From positions 121,850 to 185,849 of the forward strand of contig VXMM01000002.1 of assembly GCA_009841105.1 (NCBI GenBank): a DNA stretch of 64,000 nucleotides, written 5' to 3'. Every line of letters begins with the position of its first letter. The stretch's first letter is position 1. This document shows, one piece after another, positions 52,666 through 61,658 of the stretch. Source of the DNA: Acidimicrobiia bacterium (GTDB lineage: Bacteria; Actinomycetota; Acidimicrobiia; Spongiisociales; Spongiisociaceae). The position numbers were made by a program, and so were the translations under genes. Under the pieces are notes generated by a model. The model saw only the letters and a program-made list of their open reading frames with translations, was not told the origin of the DNA and ran no database searches.

Positions 52666-53756
52666 CCCAGGATCCCGTTCTCGAGGCGCCAGCGGCGGCC
52701 GTTCGGCAGGGGAACCTCCTCGTCCCGAGCTGTCGAGATGAAGGTCTGGGCAGCGGGCAACGATCGAGCCAGCGCCGCCGAGCGCTCCCGGTCGAGTTCC
52801 GAGAAGATGTCATCCAGCAGGAGCAACGGGGGCTGGCCGACCGACTGCTCCACCGCCTGGTGGGAAGCCAGACGAAGGGCCAGGGTGAGGGTACGCTGCT
52901 CGCCCTGGCTGGCCTGGATCCGCGAGTCCCGATCGTCGAGAAGCAGCCGCACATCGTCCCGATGGAGCCCCACCGTCGAGACCCGGCGCTCGAGATCGGC
53001 GGACCGCGCCTCCCCGAGCGCCTTCCTGAGAGCCTCCACCCAGCCGGGCCGATCCGAGGCGGTCGCGGCCCCCCACTTCGACCGGTAGTCGATCCGCACC
53101 CCGGTGGCATCGCCCGCCAGTGCCCGGTAGGCGACGCCGGCCCGCTCCTCGATGGCTTCCACCACGGCCCGCCGGCGAGCCATGACCCGCGCGCCCGCCC
53201 GGCCCAGCCGCTCGTCCCAGACCTCCAGCGTGATCGGATCGGTCCGGCGACCCATCTGCTTCAGGAGCATGTTCCGCTGCCGGAGCGCTCGCTCGTATTC
53301 CTGCTGGTCGCGGTAGGCGCCTGGCCACAGTTGGACCGCCACCGAGTCGAGCAGCCCTCGCCGGCGGGAGGGCCCCCGCTTGATCAGGTCCAGGTCGTCC
53401 GGCAGGAACGTGATCGTGCGTACCTCCCCCACCAGATCCGCCAGGCGTGCCAACCGGGTCCCGTTGACCTGGGCCCGGCGACGCCCCGCCCTTGGCAGCT
53501 CCACCTCGATCCGCGTGGTCCGATCCGGGGTGACCACCTCTCCCCGGAGGACCGACCGTTCCGCCCCCGTTCGCACCAGGGCGGCGTCAGGAATCCCCCG
53601 GAACGACCGCAGGGACGCCAGGTAGCCCACTGCTTCTAGGAGGTTGGTCTTGCCGGACGCGTTCCGGCCCACCACCACGTTGATCCTCGGATCCGGCGCC
53701 CATCGGATCCGCCGGTAGCTACGGAAGTCCGAGACCTCCAGCCAGGTGAGTCTCAC
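52662..53756 (-). CDS. recF: DNA replication/repair protein RecF
   Basis: RecF, 364 residues, the SMC-like ATPase that helps load RecA at gaps. Walker A GRNASGKTNLLEAVGYL, the RFLDSVAVQLW-like D1 region, ASQGEQRTLTLALRLA signature and Walker B LLLLDDIFSELD are clear. The GTG start at 53756 is 11 bp after dnaN. Part of the dnaA-dnaN-recF-dciA-gyrBA order. Confidence 0.95.
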   Translation of the reverse strand: MRLTWLEVSDFRSYRRIRWAPDPRINVVVGRNASGKTNLLEAVGYLASLRSFRGIPDAALVRTGAERSVLRGEVVTPDRTTRIEVELPRAGRRRAQVNGTRLARLADLVGEVRTITFLPDDLDLIKRGPSRRRGLLDSVAVQLWPGAYRDQQEYERALRQRNMLLKQMGRRTDPITLEVWDERLGRAGARVMARRRAVVEAIEERAGVAYRALAGDATGVRIDYRSKWGAATASDRPGWVEALRKALGEARSADLERRVSTVGLHRDDVRLLLDDRDSRIQASQGEQRTLTLALRLASHQAVEQSVGQPPLLLLDDIFSELDRERSAALARSLPAAQTFISTARDEEVPLPNGRRWRLENGILG

Positions 53757-53767
53757 GCAGCGCGCCC

Positions 53768-54853
53768 TCAGACGCGCACGGGCATCAACAGATACAGGAA
53801 GCTGTCGTTCCCGTCCGCCCTGATGATGCTGGGACGGTTGCTGTCCTTCACCTCGACGCGGATTCGCTCACCAGGCACCGCCGAGATCCCGTCCTGGAGA
53901 TACCGGGAATTGAAGGCGATATTCAACTCGTCCAACTCACCGCTCACGGTGGCTTCAAGCATCTCGACCTCCCCGCCGAGGTCGTTCCGGCTCACGGACA
54001 TCTCCACCCCGTCGCGAGTGATGTTCAACCGCACCGGAATGTGCTCGTCCGCCACCACCGCGGCGCGCCCCACCGCCTCCAGCATCCCGTCCTTGTCGAG
54101 TTCCACCGCCGCCGGGTAATCGTCGGGGAGCAACTGCCGGTAGTTCGGGAAGGTGCCTTCGATCAGGCGAATACTCAGCGAACCCCGGTCCGAAGCGAAC
54201 ACGACCTCCCGTTCACCGATCGCGACTCGGACTTGTTCGGCGGCCACGGTCCGTGCCAACTCCTTGAGGCCCCGTGCCGGTATCAGTGCCGGATCCCCCA
54301 TCTGTGACCCCGGAAGGTCCCTGATCGCCAAGCGGTAGCTGTCCGTTGCCACCAGCCGCAAACCTTCCTCGTAGTTCTCCATCAGAACACCGGTGAGGAT
54401 CGGCCGCGAGGCATCGTTGGAGGCCGCCACGAGCACCTGCGAGAGCGCCTCCACCAGTACGTCCCCGTCCAGCTCGATCGCCCCGCTCAACTCGGGCTCC
54501 GGCAGCTTCGGGTAGTCCTCCAGCGACAGCAACCTGAGCGTGAAGGTGGGCCCGTTGCCGGACAACTCGATCGTCCCGTCCTGGGAGCGGATCGTTACCG
54601 CTCCCTCGGGCATTCTCCGTATGGCGTCGGTTATTAAGCGCCCGGGGACCAGAAAAGCCCCCTCCTCGATGACCTCCACCTTCGCGGAGGTCCGGATCGT
54701 GACCTCCGTGTCGCTTCCGGTGATTTCCAGTTGTCCGCCTTCGGTTTGGCAACGAACTCCCTGGAGGGTGGGAAGAGCCGTCTTGACTCCCGCACCCCGG
54801 TTCGCGCGACCGAATGCCTCGGCCAGATCATCACGATCAGCTCGGATATGCAC
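53768..54853 (-). CDS. dnaN: DNA polymerase III beta sliding clamp
   Basis: The sliding clamp, 361 residues. The opening VHIRADRDDLAEAFGRANRG, the central AIELDGDVLVEALSQVLVAAS and RPILTGVLME, and C-terminal ISAVPGERIRVEVKDSNRPSII and FLYLLMPVRV match DnaN. The GTG at 54853 has a GGAAGGA ribosome-binding site 6 nt upstream; an upstream frame to 55003 is rejected. The 296-bp spacer to dnaA contains only imperfect DnaA-box-like sequences. Confidence 0.95.
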   Translation of the reverse strand: MHIRADRDDLAEAFGRANRGAGVKTALPTLQGVRCQTEGGQLEITGSDTEVTIRTSAKVEVIEEGAFLVPGRLITDAIRRMPEGAVTIRSQDGTIELSGNGPTFTLRLLSLEDYPKLPEPELSGAIELDGDVLVEALSQVLVAASNDASRPILTGVLMENYEEGLRLVATDSYRLAIRDLPGSQMGDPALIPARGLKELARTVAAEQVRVAIGEREVVFASDRGSLSIRLIEGTFPNYRQLLPDDYPAAVELDKDGMLEAVGRAAVVADEHIPVRLNITRDGVEMSVSRNDLGGEVEMLEATVSGELDELNIAFNSRYLQDGISAVPGERIRVEVKDSNRPSIIRADGNDSFLYLLMPVRV

Positions 54854-55149
54854 TGCTAGATCCTTCCCGCTCTCGACGACTAGTTTCTTAGTTTCTCTAC
54901 CAGTAGTGGTAGTAGGCCCTGTGGAATGTGGATAGATGTCCGTCCGAGCGGGCCTATTCCGGTCGGGGAAGCTATCCGGTGCGCCGGCCCCGAAGGCGGA
55001 CAACCCAGGTCAACCGGCCGGTTCGTTGACCCTGGTGTCGTTGATGGGTGACTGCTCATGGTCGGGCCGGGTGGGTCAGGTGATCGGGGGATTATCGCCG
55101 ACCTTATACCCAGGCACGCTCGAGACGAGCACGCGGTTGGGGAAGACGC
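54854..55149. other. dnaA-dnaN spacer with weak DnaA-box-like sequences
   Basis: A 296-bp non-coding gap. TGTGGATAG (54927-54935) differs by one base from the TGTGGATAA box; TTTTCCACA at 55155-55163 also differs by one base but lies inside the dnaA end. There is no cluster. Contains the dnaN promoter presumably; a CAGTAGTGGTAGTAG stretch is repetitive. In many actinobacteria oriC is here; the evidence for it in this genome is weaker than at 56565-56596. Confidence 0.4.
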
Positions 55150-56526
55150 TCATCTTTTCCACAGGATTCCGGACAGGTGTGAGACCTGCCGGGCCAGCTC
55201 CGGATCCTTGGGGAGGAGCTTCTTGATCTTGTTGATGCCATGCATGACCGTGGTGTGGTCGCGCCCGCCGAGGACCTTGCCTATCTTGGGAAGCGAGAGG
55301 TCGGTCAGTTCCCGGCAGAGGTACATGGCCACCTGCCGATGGGTGGCGAGAGGCTGCACGCGGCTGGGACCTTGGAGGTCGGCGAGGGCGTGGCCGTAGG
55401 TGGTGGCCGTGACTTCGAGGATCTCAGGACCGGTCGGCGGGGTCGTCGCCGGGTCGGGTATCAGGCCGCGCAACTCCGAACGGGCCAGGTCCACGGAGAT
55501 CTTCTGGTCGGTGAGGGCGGCGCAGGCGGTGACCCGGGTGAGCGCGCCTTCGAGCTCGCGGATGTTGTCGGTGATGTGGCGGGCGATGAACTCGAGTACC
55601 TCGTCGGGCACGGGGGCTGCGGCGTACTCCGTGGCATTGCGCCGCAGGATCGCCAGTCGGGTTTCGAGATCGGGCGGCCCGATGTCGGTAAGCAGGCCCC
55701 ACTGGAAGCGGGACCGGAGCCGGTCCTCGATGCCGAGGTCCTTGGGAGGGCGATCGCACGACAGAACCATCTGGTGGTCCAGTTCGTGGAGCGTATTGAA
55801 GGTGTGGAACACCTCCTCTAGTACTTGCTCCTTCCCCTCGAAGAACTGGATGTCGTCGAGCAGGAGTACCTCGATGGTCCGGTAGCGATGCTTGAAGGAG
55901 TCCATCCGCTTCGTCCGGATGCCATCCACGAACTCGTTGAAGAAGTTCTCAGAGGTCATGTAACGGACGGCCGCGGTGGGCCGGCTGGTTCTTATGTAGT
56001 GGCCGATGGCGTGGAGGAGGTGGGTCTTGCCCAGGCCTGCCCCCCCATAGATGAACAGCGGGTTGTAGTTCTGACCGGGGCCTTCGGAGACTCGTTTGGC
56101 CGCCGCGAGGGCGAGTTGGTTGGACTGGCCGGCTACGAAGGTGTCGAAGACATACTTGCTGAGGAACTTGGGGGGATGAGCAGGCGCCTCGTTCGTTGGG
56201 GTCCCTGGTGTCTGCTCGGATGCATGCTCGCCTATTAGCTCCGGGGCCGAAGGCCGCTCTTCGGTGAGGTCGGGCCGATCGGTGACGAGGTACTCGATGA
56301 CGGTATGTGGTCCGAATGAGGAGGCCGCCACCTCGTCGATGGTGGTCTGGTAGTTGGTGCGGAGCCATCGGATGTGGAAGTCGGATGGCGCTACCAGGTA
56401 GAGGGTTTCATCCACGACTTCGTGGCGTACCGAGGCGAACCACTTCTTCCAACCCTCAGGTCCGACCCTCGTTCGTAAGGCGGACGAAAAGTCGGGATCA
56501 TGCTGCGCGAGTTCGGGCTTAGACAA
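55150..56526 (-). CDS. dnaA: Chromosomal replication initiator DnaA
   Basis: DnaA, 458 residues. Domain I (FSSALRTRVGPEGWKKWFASV), a short Pro/Glu-rich domain II, AAA+ domain III with Walker A GGAGLGKTHLLHAIG and Walker B VLLLDDIQFFEGKEQ, and domain IV ending in GGRDHTTVMHGINKIKKLL, the DnaA-box binding signature. The proposed TTG start at 56526 follows a strong GGAGGAGG sequence by 6 nt; there is no well-placed ATG. It is divergent from rpmH over the origin-like spacer. Confidence 0.96.
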   Translation of the reverse strand: MSKPELAQHDPDFSSALRTRVGPEGWKKWFASVRHEVVDETLYLVAPSDFHIRWLRTNYQTTIDEVAASSFGPHTVIEYLVTDRPDLTEERPSAPELIGEHASEQTPGTPTNEAPAHPPKFLSKYVFDTFVAGQSNQLALAAAKRVSEGPGQNYNPLFIYGGAGLGKTHLLHAIGHYIRTSRPTAAVRYMTSENFFNEFVDGIRTKRMDSFKHRYRTIEVLLLDDIQFFEGKEQVLEEVFHTFNTLHELDHQMVLSCDRPPKDLGIEDRLRSRFQWGLLTDIGPPDLETRLAILRRNATEYAAAPVPDEVLEFIARHITDNIRELEGALTRVTACAALTDQKISVDLARSELRGLIPDPATTPPTGPEILEVTATTYGHALADLQGPSRVQPLATHRQVAMYLCRELTDLSLPKIGKVLGGRDHTTVMHGINKIKKLLPKDPELARQVSHLSGILWKR

Positions 56527-56564
56527 ACAAATCCTCCTCCCGGCGGGGCCTGCAAGGGGTGCAG

Positions 56565-56596
56565 TTACCCACAGCACTGTCCACAGTTGTGGATAA
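56565..56596. promoter_or_regulatory. DnaA-box cluster
   Basis: TTACCCACA (56565-56573; one mismatch to TTATCCACA), CTGTCCACA (56577-56585; one mismatch to TTGTCCACA) and TGTGGATAA (56588-56596; perfect inverse of TTATCCACA) lie within 32 bp, just upstream of the dnaA ribosome-binding site. They may serve as origin boxes and for dnaA autoregulation. Confidence 0.7.
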
Positions 56597-56965
56597 CAGG
56601 ACGCAGGATGGCCACGCCACTCCACCCCGCGCCCGGCAGAACTCCACCTGTATGGTGGCCGGGCTCTAGTTGCTGCATGGAAGACCCCTGGGGACGTAGG
56701 ATCCAGCGAACCCGGCAAGCCGTCATCCTACGACTCCACAGTTGGCGCTGCACGGATGAGAATCCAATCATGGCAGGGTGGGTAGACAGCACGGTGGGCG
56801 GCATAACACCATGTCAGGACGGAAGTGGAAGCGTGGGCGGGCGCGAGGAGACCGCCGTAGGGAGATTTTGGCGTTCTGTGCAATTTATTTCGCGGTCTTT
56901 TGGCGGGCAGGATGCGGCGAGCGCTATGGCTGTCGCATCTGTTCAGGTGCGTAACCAGGCCATCT

Positions 56966-56994
56966 TTGCAATACGGGCGGGATGTCCGTAATCT
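56966..56994 (+). promoter_or_regulatory. Possible rpmH promoter
   Basis: TTGCAA (56966-56971) and TAATCT (56989-56994), 17-bp spacing, about 103 bp upstream of the rpmH start. The -10 match is modest, so this is a tentative site. Confidence 0.3.
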
Positions 56995-57097
56995 TGTCAG
57001 ACCTCAAGGAAGTGTCGGCAGGCCCCGGCCAGGGCCGGGCCACGCCGTTTCCCCCGCACCGGGCACCGTACCCGGGTTGTCCGATAAGGGACCCTGA

Positions 57098-57232
57098 ATG
57101 AAGCGCACCTACCAACCGAACAACCGCCGCAGAAAGCGCAAGCACGGGTTCCGACATCGCATCCGAACGCGCCAGGGTCGCGCCATCCTGAATAGACGGC
57201 GCCGGAAGGGCCGTCAACGGCTTTCCGCCTGA
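57098..57232 (+). CDS. rpmH: 50S ribosomal protein L34
   Basis: A 44-residue basic protein, [20 protein letters not shown] onward with a KGRQRLSA end. This is the invariant L34 pattern (KRTYQPNxRRRxxxHGFRxR). The first gene of the right-hand origin cluster. The ATG at 57098 has only a weak ribosome-binding site. Confidence 0.97.
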   Translation: MKRTYQPNNRRRKRKHGFRHRIRTRQGRAILNRRRRKGRQRLSA

Positions 57233-57346
57233 GCAGGTAGGCGGCCCGCCGCTCCACGAGTGGGCAGCCGGGGGCTACTCGGGCCACGCAATCCTTGGGT
57301 ACAGCCCGCGAGGGTGGCACTCCGACCGCGAAGGAGAAGACGCACG

Positions 57347-57754
57347 ATGACGACCGCGCCGGATACGGCTCCCGCCGTATCCCCTGGCTCATCCGTTCCG
57401 GAGTCGACCGGTCGCGTCGATCGATTCCGACGCCTGAGCGGCGCCGTGGAGTTCAACGAGGCGCTACGGCATGGCCGGCGGTCCCGGCGGGGCGGCATCA
57501 CCCTGGTATGGCGCCGGCGTGACGGTGGTCTACCGAGGGTCGGTTTGGTGGTAGGGCGCCGGGTCGGCGGCGCGGTGGTGCGGAACCGAGCCAAGCGGCG
57601 CCTCCGGGCGGCGTTGCGTGAGGTAACGCTCGCGGAGGCGACCGACTATGTGGTCATAGCGACGCCGGTCGTCGCCACGGCACCGTTTCAGGAGCTATGC
57701 CGATGGGTTCGAGACGTGATCTCGCCCACACTTCCCCGAGCGAGCGCAACGTGA
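57347..57754 (+). CDS. rnpA: Ribonuclease P protein component
   Basis: RnpA, 135 residues; the protein cofactor of RNase P for tRNA 5' processing. The core contains [49 protein letters not shown] (seen as [18 protein letters not shown]; the RNR motif is key). The chosen ATG (57347) has AAGGAG upstream. The N-terminus has about 25 residues rich in Thr/Pro/Ala before the core. A 114-bp gap separates it from rpmH. It overlaps yidD by GTGA. Confidence 0.93.
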   Translation: MTTAPDTAPAVSPGSSVPESTGRVDRFRRLSGAVEFNEALRHGRRSRRGGITLVWRRRDGGLPRVGLVVGRRVGGAVVRNRAKRRLRAALREVTLAEATDYVVIATPVVATAPFQELCRWVRDVISPTLPRASAT

Positions 57755-58020
57755 GGCAATCGAAGCTGGCGGACTCGGCGGTAGGGCTGCCGGCCGTCAT
57801 GGGCCGGGCTCTTATCCGGGTGTGGCAGCACACGATAGGACCGATGATCCCGAGTTCGTGCCGGTTCCTCCCCACCTGCTCCCGGTACACCTACGAGGCG
57901 ATAGGCGAGCACGGGTTGTGGCGGGGAGCCTGGTTGGGGCTGCGGCGCCTCGGCCGATGCCACCCCTGGTCGGCGGGAGGATACGACCCGGTTCCTGGTA
58001 GAAGGGCAATGAGCCCGTGA
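57751..58020 (+). CDS. yidD: Membrane protein insertion efficiency factor YidD
   Basis: A small 89-residue YidD protein. The family signature [43 protein letters not shown] and GGYDPVP is complete (P-x-C-R-F-x-P-T-C-S-x-Y). GTG start at 57751 overlaps the rnpA stop, and its stop overlaps the yidC GTG (GTGA), so rnpA, yidD and yidC are translationally coupled. Confidence 0.95.
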   Translation: MRQSKLADSAVGLPAVMGRALIRVWQHTIGPMIPSSCRFLPTCSRYTYEAIGEHGLWRGAWLGLRRLGRCHPWSAGGYDPVPGRRAMSP

Positions 58021-58859
58021 GCGAGATATGGAACGGCCTGCAGGCCATTCTCGGTAATATTCTTTCCTTCTTTTATGATCTTCTTCCCAACTATGGATTT
58101 GCCATCATAGGCCTTACCATCGTTGTAAATCTGTTGGTATTCCCTCTCACTCTCAAGCAGGTTCGGTCGACCCGGGCAATGCAGGAGATCCAACCGGAGA
58201 TGGAGCGCATCCGCCGGGAGCACAAGGGCGACCAGGAGACGATGAACCAGAAGGTGATGGAGCTCTATCGGGAACGGGGCGTCAGTCCTTTCGGATGTGT
58301 GCTTCCCCTGCTGGTGCAGATGCCGGTCTGGTTCGCGCTGTTCCAGGTGCTACGGAATCCGGCCAACAGCCTGCCGCCGGACTCCCGCTTGCTAGAGGCG
58401 GCGACTTCGGCAGGCGCCTTGAGTTTCCTGACGATGGACCTCGACTTGGCCCCATCGGAGGTGGTGGGCACCCAAGGGCTGTTCGCCGTAGAGACGATTC
58501 CCTACCTGCTGCTGGTGGGGTTCGTGATCTTAACCGGATACCTGCAACAGAAACTGTTAAGCCCTCCGAAACAGGGAGGCGCTAGTAATCCACAGGCTGA
58601 GGCTGTTCAGCGTATGACAAAGATTTTGCCTTTGATGTTCGGTGTGATCTCGTATATCTGGCCGTCCGGACTCAACCTCTACTTTGCCACCAGTAACCTC
58701 TTCCGGACCGGCCAGCAGTTGCTGATCTTCAAGATCGACGGACGTCCCGGCCCTCCTCCGGATGGCGGGAAGCCGGCCACCAAGGAGCCAGATGACGGTA
58801 CGAAACCGCCCCGCCCGCAGGGCTCAGCCAAGAAACAACGCAGACGTAGGAGAAGGTAG
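58017..58859 (+). CDS. yidC: Membrane protein insertase YidC/Oxa1
   Basis: A 280-residue insertase with the short actinobacterial/Gram-positive architecture (no periplasmic P1 domain). Landmarks are [22 protein letters not shown] (seen as [20 protein letters not shown]), [33 protein letters not shown], and late [21 protein letters not shown]. The C-terminus is Lys/Arg-rich (KKQRRRRRR), suited to ribosome contact. GTG start coupled to yidD. Confidence 0.95.
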   Translation: MSEIWNGLQAILGNILSFFYDLLPNYGFAIIGLTIVVNLLVFPLTLKQVRSTRAMQEIQPEMERIRREHKGDQETMNQKVMELYRERGVSPFGCVLPLLVQMPVWFALFQVLRNPANSLPPDSRLLEAATSAGALSFLTMDLDLAPSEVVGTQGLFAVETIPYLLLVGFVILTGYLQQKLLSPPKQGGASNPQAEAVQRMTKILPLMFGVISYIWPSGLNLYFATSNLFRTGQQLLIFKIDGRPGPPPDGGKPATKEPDDGTKPPRPQGSAKKQRRRRRR

Positions 58860-58863
58860 ATCG

Positions 58864-59754
58864 ATGGTGGAGTGGGTCGAGGTCGAGGGCGCATCGGTTG
58901 AACTGGCTGTCCAGGCTGCGCTCGAAGAACTGGGTATCGAAGACACCGACCGCGCCGAGGTCAAGGTGTTACAGGAACCGAAGCCGGGATTCCTCGGCAT
59001 CGGGCGGCAGGACGCCATCGTACGTGTCAAGCCGAAGAGCAAGGGACGGAGGGGTCGGCCCGGTCGTAACCGGCCGAGGAAGAGGAAGGCGCCGCGTCAA
59101 CGTGGTTCTGCGGGGGGCGTCCCGCCGAAGGACCGCAGCAAGACCAAAGGAGGATCCGCCAAGGCGAAGAGCCGGCGGGCGAGCGGAAGGCCCGGCGGTG
59201 GCTCGCGGTCCGGTCGCGGGAAGAAACAGCAGGCGCGTGAAGGCCGAAGGGCAGAAGGAGAGGTCGGAGCGGTGGCTGGTGATGGTAAGTCTGGTGAGAC
59301 CTTGGGTACCCAGCAGGCCGAGGTAGTTGGGGAGTTTTTGGACGGCCTCCTGAAGGAGTTCGGCCTGGAGGGGGAGGTTGAGGCCGGATTCGACGGGAAG
59401 ATGGTGCGCGCCGACATAAAAGGCGAGCAGACTCAGGCGCTAATAGGCCCGAAGGCTTCCATCATGCACGCCGTCCATGAACTGACGAGGACGATCGTCC
59501 AGCGCAAGACGGCCCGTGGTTGCAGGCTGCGGCTTGACATTGATGGCTACGGCGAGAAACGCCGGCAGGCCCTCGGAATCTATGCGGGTCAGCTGGCGGA
59601 GCAGGTGCTGGATGAGGGGGGAGAGATCATGCTCGAACCCATGAACGCGGTTGACCGCAAGGTGGTGCACGACGCGGTCTCAGGGATAGACGGGGTCCGC
59701 TCCTACTCGGAGGGCACGGAGCCGCGCCGTTCGGTGGTCATTTCCCTCGACTGA
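58864..59754 (+). CDS. Jag/KhpB-like RNA-binding protein
   Basis: A 296-residue Jag (KhpB) homologue. Jag-N domain at residues 1-60 (ELAVQAALEELGIEDTDRAEV, PGFLGIG), then an exceptionally basic, low-complexity linker of about 90 residues (KSRRASGRPGGGSRSGRGKK), then KH and R3H domains. The KH GxxG loop reads IGPKAS, so the second Gly is Ala. R3H motif RKVVH is intact. Position after yidC is conserved. Role: RNA binding, possibly cell division or envelope control. Confidence 0.85.
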   Translation: MVEWVEVEGASVELAVQAALEELGIEDTDRAEVKVLQEPKPGFLGIGRQDAIVRVKPKSKGRRGRPGRNRPRKRKAPRQRGSAGGVPPKDRSKTKGGSAKAKSRRASGRPGGGSRSGRGKKQQAREGRRAEGEVGAVAGDGKSGETLGTQQAEVVGEFLDGLLKEFGLEGEVEAGFDGKMVRADIKGEQTQALIGPKASIMHAVHELTRTIVQRKTARGCRLRLDIDGYGEKRRQALGIYAGQLAEQVLDEGGEIMLEPMNAVDRKVVHDAVSGIDGVRSYSEGTEPRRSVVISLD

Positions 59755-59793
59755 GCCGGAAGGCGCCCCAACTCTCAACCCCAACTACCTTCA

Positions 59794-59809
59794 TGTTTCA
59801 CGTGAAACC
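59794..59809 (+). promoter_or_regulatory. parS centromere site
   Basis: tgtttcacgtgaaacc matches the 16-bp parS consensus TGTTTCACGTGAAACA with one mismatch at the final base. Located in the jag-parA gap, close to the origin, as expected for ParB loading. Confidence 0.92.
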
Positions 59810-59845
59810 CTGAGACATGTTGGGAGGGCCTTCTAGAATACGGAT

Positions 59846-60667
59846 GTGCTCAATGGGTCAGCGGCTCCACCCGAACCCGTTCGGCGGGGCCTCATCGTGG
59901 CGATCGCCAACCAGAAGGGCGGTGTCGGTAAAACAACCACGGCTATCAACCTCGGCGCGACCTTGGCGTCGGAAGGGCATCGTGTCCTTCTCGTGGACCT
60001 GGACCCTCAGGGCAACGCCAGCACGGGGTTAGGGGTCCGGATAGTCGATGGCGGCCGGTCGATTTACAACGTCCTCATAGGTCACAGCGCCCTTGACGAG
60101 ATCGTGGTGCCGACCGGGTTGAACAATCTGGTATTGGCGCCGTCGAGTATTGACCTGGCGGGCGCCGAGCTGGAGATGGTCTCCATGCTGAGCCGGGAAC
60201 AGCGTCTGGCAGCGGCCATCGCCCCGGTGGCAGAGGATTACGACACGATCCTGGTCGACTGCGCGCCGAGCCTAGGCCTCCTGACCATCAACGCACTAGC
60301 GGCGGCCGACGAGCTCCTTATTCCCGTCCAGTGCGAGTTCTACGCCTTGGAGGGCCTCGGTCAGCTCATGGACAGCATCGACCTGGTACGTGAGAGCCTT
60401 AATAGCGGGTTGCATATCGGTGGTGTACTGTTGACCATGTTTGACACCCGTACAAAACTGTCTACTGATGTTGCCACCCAGATCCGTAACTACTTTGGCG
60501 AGCGGGTCTTTCGCACAGTCATCCCGCGCTCGATCCGGTTGTCGGAAGCGCCCTCCTACGGCGAGCCGATCGAACTCTACGACCGGATGAGCCCGGGGGC
60601 GGTCGCCTACCGCTACGTCGCCATCGAGTTCCTTCAGAGACATCGACCACAGGAGCAAGAACGATGA
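59846..60667 (+). CDS. parA: Chromosome partitioning ATPase ParA
   Basis: ParA/Soj, 273 residues. Deviant Walker A KGGVGKTTTAIN, DLDPQGNASTGLG, Walker B IDDCAPSLGLLTINAL (seen as LVDCAPSLGLLTINAL) and the typical YALEGLGQLMDSIDLVRE. A GTG start at 59846 lies after parS. Overlaps parB by ATGA, so they form one operon. Confidence 0.95.
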   Translation: MLNGSAAPPEPVRRGLIVAIANQKGGVGKTTTAINLGATLASEGHRVLLVDLDPQGNASTGLGVRIVDGGRSIYNVLIGHSALDEIVVPTGLNNLVLAPSSIDLAGAELEMVSMLSREQRLAAAIAPVAEDYDTILVDCAPSLGLLTINALAAADELLIPVQCEFYALEGLGQLMDSIDLVRESLNSGLHIGGVLLTMFDTRTKLSTDVATQIRNYFGERVFRTVIPRSIRLSEAPSYGEPIELYDRMSPGAVAYRYVAIEFLQRHRPQEQER

Positions 60668-61533
60668 CCACCCGCCGCTCAGGTCTCGGTAAGGGCCTGG
60701 AAGCTCTCATCCCGCCACCGAGGCGCAGCAATCTGCGAAGGATCTCGATCAGCCGGATCCGCGCCAACCCGAACCAGCCAAGGCAGGGGTTCGACGCGGA
60801 CGCGCTGGAGACGCTGGCGGCCTCGATCCGTCAACTGGGCGTTCTCCAGCCGGTGGTGGTCCGGCCAGAGGGTCCCGACTACGTGCTGATCGCGGGCGAG
60901 CGCCGATGGCGCGCAGCCGAGGAGGTAGGCCTTACCGAGTTACCCGCCCTGATCAGGGAGACGGATGCGGTGGGCACGGTCACCGAGGCTCTGGTCGAGA
61001 ACCTGTTACGTGAGGATCTCAACCCGCTGGAGGAGGCGGCCGCCTTCCATCAGCTCGAGGACGAGTTCGACATGACCCATGCGGAGATCGGGGAGAAGGT
61101 GGGCCGGAGTCGGGCCGCTGTCACCAACGCCCTCCGCCTCCTCAAGCTCGCCCCTCCGGTCCAGGCCCTGGTTGCCTCTCGTGAACTGTCAGCGGGACAC
61201 GCCCGGGCTCTGCTGGGACTCGAGGATCAGGCCCTGGTCCAACACCTGGCCGACCGTACCGTGGCCGAGGGATGGTCGGTCCGCCAGCTCGAGGAGGCGG
61301 TCCGGATCGGCAAGGGAATGATCCAGGATGACGCTAGACGGCGCCGCCCGGCCAAACCACGTCCGGCGGTCATCATCGAGTTGGAGAACCGCTTGGCCGA
61401 ACAGCTCGGCACCTCCGTGGACATCCGTTACAAGGAGCGCAAGGGCGGCGCGGTGGACGGCCAGGTCGTTCTCCGGTTCAGTGGCCTGGATCAACTGGAG
61501 GAGATCTATCGGCGGTTCTTCCCGCCATCCTGA
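60664..61533 (+). CDS. parB: Chromosome partitioning protein ParB
   Basis: ParB, 289 residues, the CTP-dependent clamp that loads at parS. The ParB N-domain has RISISRIRANPNQPRQGF, LIAGERRWRAAEE (CTP motif GERRWRA) and NLLREDLNPLEEA (seen as VENLLREDLNPLEEAAA). The HTH is AEIGEKVGRSRAAVTNALRLL. The C-terminal dimerisation domain ends FSGLDQLEEIYRRF. Coupled to parA. Confidence 0.96.
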   Translation: MTTRRSGLGKGLEALIPPPRRSNLRRISISRIRANPNQPRQGFDADALETLAASIRQLGVLQPVVVRPEGPDYVLIAGERRWRAAEEVGLTELPALIRETDAVGTVTEALVENLLREDLNPLEEAAAFHQLEDEFDMTHAEIGEKVGRSRAAVTNALRLLKLAPPVQALVASRELSAGHARALLGLEDQALVQHLADRTVAEGWSVRQLEEAVRIGKGMIQDDARRRRPAKPRPAVIIELENRLAEQLGTSVDIRYKERKGGAVDGQVVLRFSGLDQLEEIYRRFFPPS

Positions 61534-61540
61534 TCACTTG

Positions 61541-61589
61541 ACCAACCACGGGACCCACGATAACAAACGAACGCGCATAGCATGAACAC
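61541..61589 (-). repeat. Dispersed intergenic repeat, inverted long copy (copy C)
   Basis: The reverse complement of this 49-bp segment aligns with 30907-30957 over the whole length (three C/T changes and one 2-nt gap). It sits between the convergent parB and trxA genes. The rest of that gap (61590-61658) is AT-rich and holds no gene. Confidence 0.75.
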
Positions 61590-61658
61590 ACCCCAGTTTG
61601 CTAATACTTATATCTAAGGCTGATAGTCACTAACGAGCAACTAGCACCTAGCAACTAC

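Larger units (their letters stand above)
56527..57097. other. dnaA-rpmH spacer, likely replication origin (oriC)
   Basis: A 571-bp non-coding region between divergent dnaA and rpmH. Three DnaA-box-like nonamers cluster at 56565-56596. A relatively AT-rich tract at about 56862-56901 (ATTTATTTC, TTTTGG) may be an unwinding element. Gene direction flips at this spacer: genes to the left are mostly minus strand, genes to the right mostly plus, as expected at an origin. A GC-skew plot would settle this. Confidence 0.6.

Noticed and set aside
54854..55149. oriC in the dnaA-dnaN gap
   Set aside because: Only single imperfect boxes were found; the dnaA-rpmH gap has a tighter cluster. Kept as a lower-probability alternative.
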